Shown: positions 5,654-8,627 of the stretch, piece by piece
Layout of the letters: each line of letters starts with the position of its first letter
How positions within the stretch are numbered: position 1 is the first letter of the stretch
Assembly (NCBI GenBank): GCA_028700355.1
Contig: JAQVSX010000018.1
Span: forward strand, 1 to 8,627
Origin: Clostridia bacterium
Lineage (GTDB): Bacteria; Bacillota; Clostridia; Christensenellales; HGM11417
Direction of reading: 5' to 3'
Length of the DNA stretch: 8,627 nucleotides
Notes under the pieces: generated by a model
Databases searched by the model: none
What the model was told of the DNA's origin: nothing
Seen by the model: the letters and a program-made list of their open reading frames with translations, nothing else
Program-made: the position numbers and the translations under genes

Positions 5654-6370
5654 ATGCTTGATTATACTCAAACTGCAAAATTGCTTTTACAGGCAAAGGA
5701 AGGTAATCAGCAGGCAAAGGAAACATTGCTTGTTGAAAATACGCCTCTGTTAAAATCTATAATAAAAAGGTTTTACAACAAAGGAGTCGAATATGACGAC
5801 CTTTTTCAATTGGCAAGTATGGGCTTTATAAAAGCGATTAAAAATTTTGATTTTACTTACAATGTAAAATTCTCAACCTATGCCGTCCCTATGATAACGG
5901 GCGAAATTAAACGATTTTTACGTGATGACGGCTATATAAAGGTTTCACGCTCGTTAAAGGTGCTTTACAATAAAATCTATAAATATCTGGAAAGCTGCAG
6001 AAATAAAGGCGGGGAACCTACAATAGAAGAAATTGCGTCTCATCTTTCAGTTTCTTCCGACGATGTTATACTCGCCATGGAATGTGTAAAAATGCCGATA
6101 TCACTTTTTGAAAAAAGCGACGACGGCAACGAGCGTTCGTTAAACCTTATCGATAAACTAATAATAAACGATAATACCGAAGACACTGTCGAAAAAATCG
6201 TACTTAAAACCATACTTTCAGAGCTTACGGTAAGAGAAAAAAAAATTATTATGTTAAGGTATTTCAGAGATATGACTCAAAGCGAGGTGGCTAAAATATT
6301 AAATGTTTCTCAGGTGCAGATTTCAAGGCTGGAAACAAAAATACTTGAAAAGATAAAGCTAAGGTTTTAG
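5654..6370 (+). CDS. sigF: Forespore sigma factor sigma-F (SpoIIAC)
   Basis: A sigma-70 family factor of 238 residues (B. subtilis sigma-F is about 255) that directs RNA polymerase to the first forespore genes. Region 2 spans about 30-95, with EYDDLFQLASMG at 46-57, the -10 recognition segment FSTYAVPMITGEIKRFLRDD at 73-92, and then VSRSLK. Region 3 follows (TIEEIASHL near 123-131). Region 4 covers about 185-235, with the helix-turn-helix TQSEVAKILNVSQVQISRLE at 208-227. AAGGA is placed 8-9 bases before the ATG. Sigma-G is close in sequence, but position directly behind spoIIAA and spoIIAB identifies sigma-F. Its activity is set by SpoIIAB binding. The likely target promoter inside this window is the one before spoIVB. 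Confidence 0.95.
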   Translation: MLDYTQTAKLLLQAKEGNQQAKETLLVENTPLLKSIIKRFYNKGVEYDDLFQLASMGFIKAIKNFDFTYNVKFSTYAVPMITGEIKRFLRDDGYIKVSRSLKVLYNKIYKYLESCRNKGGEPTIEEIASHLSVSSDDVILAMECVKMPISLFEKSDDGNERSLNLIDKLIINDNTEDTVEKIVLKTILSELTVREKKIIMLRYFRDMTQSEVAKILNVSQVQISRLETKILEKIKLRF

Positions 6371-6401
6371 CATTTTTCGTATATTATTTAACTAACTATA
6401 T

Positions 6402-6432
6402 AATATGCCGCAAGTTTTACTTGCGGCATATT
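6402..6432. terminator. Bidirectional terminator between sigF and the MgtC family gene
   Basis: A perfect 14-bp inverted repeat (6402-6415 with 6419-6432; arm AATATGCCGCAAGT) encloses a 3-base loop TTT. It starts 31 bases after the sigF stop and ends 2 bases before the stop of the converging gene. Neither side has a long T tract, so termination strength is uncertain, but the position argues for a shared transcription end. Confidence 0.7.
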
Positions 6433-6434
6433 CA

Positions 6435-7106
6435 TTAAACATCTTCGGTATTGTCTATCTTTTTAATAAAGGAGTTTTCCTTAACATATTTTAACAGCGT
6501 TTCTACGCTGAATTCGCTGTAAGTTTTTATTGTAACAGTCATAGATATTTCCCCGCCGTTTTTTGTTATTTTTGTGCGGTAAACATCTTTAACATTAAAA
6601 AGCTTTTCAATTATTTCTATAGATTCGGCATTTGCATCGCATTCAATAATAAGCGTTGTAGTTTTTTTCATTTGAAATATTTTAAATTTTGAATGGAGCA
6701 AATATTGAAACAGCAATATAATTACGGTAGCGAAAAGCCCGACCTCATACAAACCTGCGCCCATTGCCATACCTATGCCCGCAGTTGCCCATATTCCCGC
6801 CGCTGTGGTAAGGCCGTGCAATGTATTTCTGCGGAAAATTATCATTCCCGCACCTAAAAAACCTATGCCCGTTACTATTTGGGCAGCTACTCTCGATGAG
6901 TCGTGGTTTGCGCTGAATCCGTATATAGAAATTATTGTAAACAAAGCCGAGCCTAAGCTCACTATGGCATGCGTGCGTAAGCCCGCCTCTTTCATACGGG
7001 TTTTTCTTTCAAAGCCAATCAATACGCCGCAAAGAGCTGCCACTAAAAGGCGGATTAACTGAACAATAACAATATCAATATCTGCTTCAAAGCTGCTCAA
7101 ATTCAT
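6435..7106 (-). CDS. MgtC/SapB family inner-membrane protein
   Basis: A 223-residue membrane protein of the MgtC/SapB family, a usual length. About five hydrophobic segments lie in the first 140 residues (roughly 12-31, 43-63, 73-92, 101-119, 121-138). A soluble C-terminal part follows (about 148-220), ACT-like in MgtC proteins. Family motifs are GFERKTRMKEAGLRTHAIVS (31-50), IVTGIGFLGAGMI (77-89) and GLTTAAGIWATAGIGMA (98-114). The start ATG has GGAGG six bases or so upstream. Characterised MgtC proteins help bacteria grow at low Mg2+ and inhibit the F-ATPase. Most environmental members have no proven function, so no Mg2+ transport role is claimed. It is a single-gene unit with its own promoter, converging on sigF, and has no evident link to sporulation. 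Confidence 0.92.
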   Translation of the reverse strand: MNLSSFEADIDIVIVQLIRLLVAALCGVLIGFERKTRMKEAGLRTHAIVSLGSALFTIISIYGFSANHDSSRVAAQIVTGIGFLGAGMIIFRRNTLHGLTTAAGIWATAGIGMAMGAGLYEVGLFATVIILLFQYLLHSKFKIFQMKKTTTLIIECDANAESIEIIEKLFNVKDVYRTKITKNGGEISMTVTIKTYSEFSVETLLKYVKENSFIKKIDNTEDV

Positions 7107-7135
7107 TGCGGTCCTCCATTTAAAATATAATATAT

Positions 7136-7164
7136 ATCATAGTATTTTGTGCATAAAAAGTCAA
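7136..7164 (-). promoter_or_regulatory. Sigma-A promoter of the MgtC family gene
   Basis: On the minus strand TTGACT (7164-7159), a 17-base gap and TATGAT (7141-7136) give one mismatch in each hexamer. The predicted leader is about 25 bases to the ATG at 7106, including the GGAGG site. It is divergent from the spoIVB promoter, 42 bases away, so both share one short control region. Confidence 0.7.
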
Positions 7165-7206
7165 ATCAATTTATAAAAATGTAATAATTAACAAAAAAGC
7201 TCCCAA

Positions 7207-7237
7207 AGCATATTTTTGCAACGGTAATGCAAGAATA
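7207..7237 (+). promoter_or_regulatory. Candidate sigma-F/sigma-G (forespore) promoter of spoIVB
   Basis: AGCATA at 7207-7212 matches the sigma-F -35 (WGCATA) completely. After 15 bases, TGCAAGAATA (7228-7237) matches the sigma-F -10 GGnnAnAHTR at 6 of 7 defined positions. The same DNA fits a sigma-G -10 (CATWHTA) less well, at 5 of 7. The start point would be near 7244, about 55 bases before the ATG. In B. subtilis spoIVB is read by sigma-F weakly and by sigma-G strongly. The consensus is from memory. Confidence 0.5.
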
Positions 7238-7299
7238 TTTTTGCCTGAAATATCTAAACTATAACAGACTATAACAAATATGCGAAAGGAATGTTTTTT

Positions 7300-8454
7300 A
7301 TGACAAAGGCTTATAAAATTGTTGCTATTACTTTTGCGGCTTTGCTGCTGAATATTTATATCAATATATCTTATTTATATATAAGTCAATCTTCCAATCA
7401 CATATCCCCAACATTTAATACTTACGGCGAAAGCATAGAAAATAATAACATAAACGGTTTAAATTACTTTGATAAATGCGCCTTCAATAATTCGGGAGAA
7501 GCGCTGCCCGCCATAAAAGCGAGGGAATCTGTTTATGTCGGCGGTATGCCCTTAGGCTTTGAATTTAAGACTTTGGGACTTATAATAATAGGCAAAACCG
7601 AAGTCGTAACAGATAAAGGACTTGTAGACCCCAACAAAGACAACGACATTCAAGTAGGCGATATACTGCTTAAAATTGACGGACAGGAAATAAACACAGC
7701 GGAAGAGCTTACAAACATAATCAATCTTGATAGCAACCGGGGCAGGACGCTAAGTGCGCAGCTGAGAAGGCAGAATCAAAATATTGAAACAAAAATAAAT
7801 TCTGCTAAGGATTTAAACGGCGTATATAAAACGGGCCTTTGGATAAGGCAGGATACCTTTGGGGTAGGCACGCTGACCTTTGTCAGACAAAACAACAGAT
7901 TTGCGGCTTTGGGGCATCCCGTAATTGACGCAGACACAAAAAACCTGTTGCTGATTACGGGCGGCAATGTATTAAATTGTAGCATTGCGGGCTGCGTGAA
8001 GGGAGAAAGGGGCAAGCCGGGAGAAATTAAAGGGCTGATTATGAAAAACAATAAGCCTTTCGGAAAGATTGATAAGAATTCTATTTACGGCGTTTACGGG
8101 CAGTTTGACGAAATACCCCAAAACGATTTATATAAAGAGCCCATAGAAATAATGCCCCGCTCTAAGGTAAAACCCGGAAAAGCATATATACTGACAACGC
8201 TTTGCGGCAGCACACCCCAAAAGTTTGAAATTATGATAGTAAAAACCAATTTTCAGGCAAAACCCGGCGACAGAAGTATGGTAATAAAAATTACAGACAG
8301 CCGTCTGCTTTCGGTAACGGGAGGCATAGTTCAGGGTATGAGCGGCAGCCCTATTATACAGGACGAAAAGCTTTGCGGCGCAATAACTCATGTTTTTGTA
8401 AACGACCCTACACGAGGTTACGGTCTGTATGCGGATTGGATGGTAAATCAATAA
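7300..8454 (+). CDS. spoIVB: SpoIVB peptidase (S55 family, PDZ domain)
   Basis: A sporulation serine protease made in the forespore and exported to the space between the two spore membranes, where it triggers pro-sigma-K processing through SpoIVFA. ATG 7300 is chosen (384 residues) because AAAGGA ends 9 bases before it; the in-frame ATG at 7291 touches that site with no gap. One N-terminal membrane segment (about 5-28) acts as signal anchor. A PDZ domain covers about 85-165 (VGDILLKIDG at 119-128). The S55 domain follows, with GLWIRQDTFGVGTLTF near 179-194. The triad is H206 (ALGHPV), D333 (ITDSRLL) and S348 (GMSGSP). The gaps of 127 and 15 residues equal those of B. subtilis H236, D363 and S378. 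All key residues are intact and the C-terminus ends a few residues after the conserved YGLYADWM, so the gene is complete. The usual neighbour spo0A is absent. Confidence 0.96.
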   Translation: MTKAYKIVAITFAALLLNIYINISYLYISQSSNHISPTFNTYGESIENNNINGLNYFDKCAFNNSGEALPAIKARESVYVGGMPLGFEFKTLGLIIIGKTEVVTDKGLVDPNKDNDIQVGDILLKIDGQEINTAEELTNIINLDSNRGRTLSAQLRRQNQNIETKINSAKDLNGVYKTGLWIRQDTFGVGTLTFVRQNNRFAALGHPVIDADTKNLLLITGGNVLNCSIAGCVKGERGKPGEIKGLIMKNNKPFGKIDKNSIYGVYGQFDEIPQNDLYKEPIEIMPRSKVKPGKAYILTTLCGSTPQKFEIMIVKTNFQAKPGDRSMVIKITDSRLLSVTGGIVQGMSGSPIIQDEKLCGAITHVFVNDPTRGYGLYADWMVNQ

Positions 8455-8463
8455 AAATGCATC

Positions 8464-8494
8464 AAAAAAGACCGCACTAATGCGGTCTTTTTTT
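8464..8494. terminator. Bidirectional terminator between spoIVB and ppdK
   Basis: GACCGCA pairs with TGCGGTC around CTAA (8470-8487). It is flanked by six A on the left and seven T on the right, which extends the stem and gives a U tract in both directions. It begins 9 bases after the spoIVB stop and 15 bases past the ppdK stop, so it can end both converging transcripts. Confidence 0.92.
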
Positions 8495-8508
8495 ACAATA
8501 CTTTTTAT

Positions 8509-8627
8509 TTATTTGCGCGGGTTTTTGATGTTTGCCTGTGCTGCCGCAAGGCGTGCAATGGGAACTCTGAAAGGTGAGCAGGATACATAATTTAAGTCTA
8601 CGCTGTGGCAGAATTCTATTGTGGAAG
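8509..8627 (-). CDS. ppdK: Pyruvate, phosphate dikinase, C-terminal end only
   Basis: The last 38 codons and the stop of a leftward gene entering from the right edge. The segment reads [19 protein letters not shown] followed by [13 protein letters not shown], which is the highly conserved C-terminus of pyruvate phosphate dikinase (about 870-900 residues). The enzyme interconverts PEP, AMP and PPi with pyruvate, ATP and Pi in the cytoplasm. In anaerobes it often runs towards ATP, using PPi. The active-site Cys of the GEHGGD motif would lie about a dozen residues before the visible part, so activity cannot be judged. This stretch is distinctive enough to separate PPDK from PEP synthase and enzyme I. 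The promoter and start are outside the window. Confidence 0.9.
   Translation of the reverse strand, partial: STIEFCHSVDLNYVSCSPFRVPIARLAAAQANIKNPRK

Noticed and set aside
8128..8451. 107-codon minus-strand ORF opposite spoIVB
   Set aside because: It covers the catalytic part of spoIVB on the opposite strand and has no recognisable domain.

Overview
The window looks like chromosome of a spore-forming, probably anaerobic member of the Firmicutes (Clostridia-like). It is AT-rich, with purine-rich Shine-Dalgarno sites and sigma-A type promoters. It carries the whole spoIIAA-spoIIAB-sigF operon, a spoIVB gene, a membrane pyrophosphatase and the tail of pyruvate phosphate dikinase. Nothing indicates a phage, insertion sequence, CRISPR array or recent transfer. 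Most of it is core genome, and I found no convincing new multi-gene system.

Left part (1-3802), all read leftward. A K+-independent type membrane pyrophosphatase gene (hppA) has its own strong promoter and a perfect hairpin terminator. Beyond it, an apparent two-gene unit encodes a HAD-IIA (NagD-like) phosphatase followed by an Ldh2/malate dehydrogenase-type oxidoreductase, which runs off the left edge.

Middle (3948-4647), also leftward. Six tRNA genes, all with encoded CCA, are ordered in transcription as Pro(TGG), a CAT-anticodon tRNA that best fits Ile2, Asp(GTC), Phe(GAA), Thr(TGT) and Tyr(GTA). They have a near-consensus promoter (TTGACA-17-TATATT) and a terminator. The Tyr T-loop has C at the nearly invariant position 55, and the Thr T-stem has a C-A mismatch.

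Right part (4882-8627). The rightward spoIIA operon encodes the anti-anti-sigma factor, the anti-sigma kinase and sigma-F, the partner-switching module that starts forespore gene expression. It converges at a perfect hairpin on a leftward MgtC/SapB family membrane protein gene. Next comes spoIVB, the serine protease that signals from forespore to mother cell. It is preceded by a sequence close to a sigma-F/sigma-G promoter, so the regulator encoded on the left may drive the protease gene on the right. A bidirectional terminator separates spoIVB from the leftward ppdK tail.

Points worth a second look are the spoIVB location away from its usual spo0A neighbour, the Asp at the ion-gate Glu position of HppA, the tRNA oddities, and the lack of a recognisable sigma-H promoter before spoIIA.
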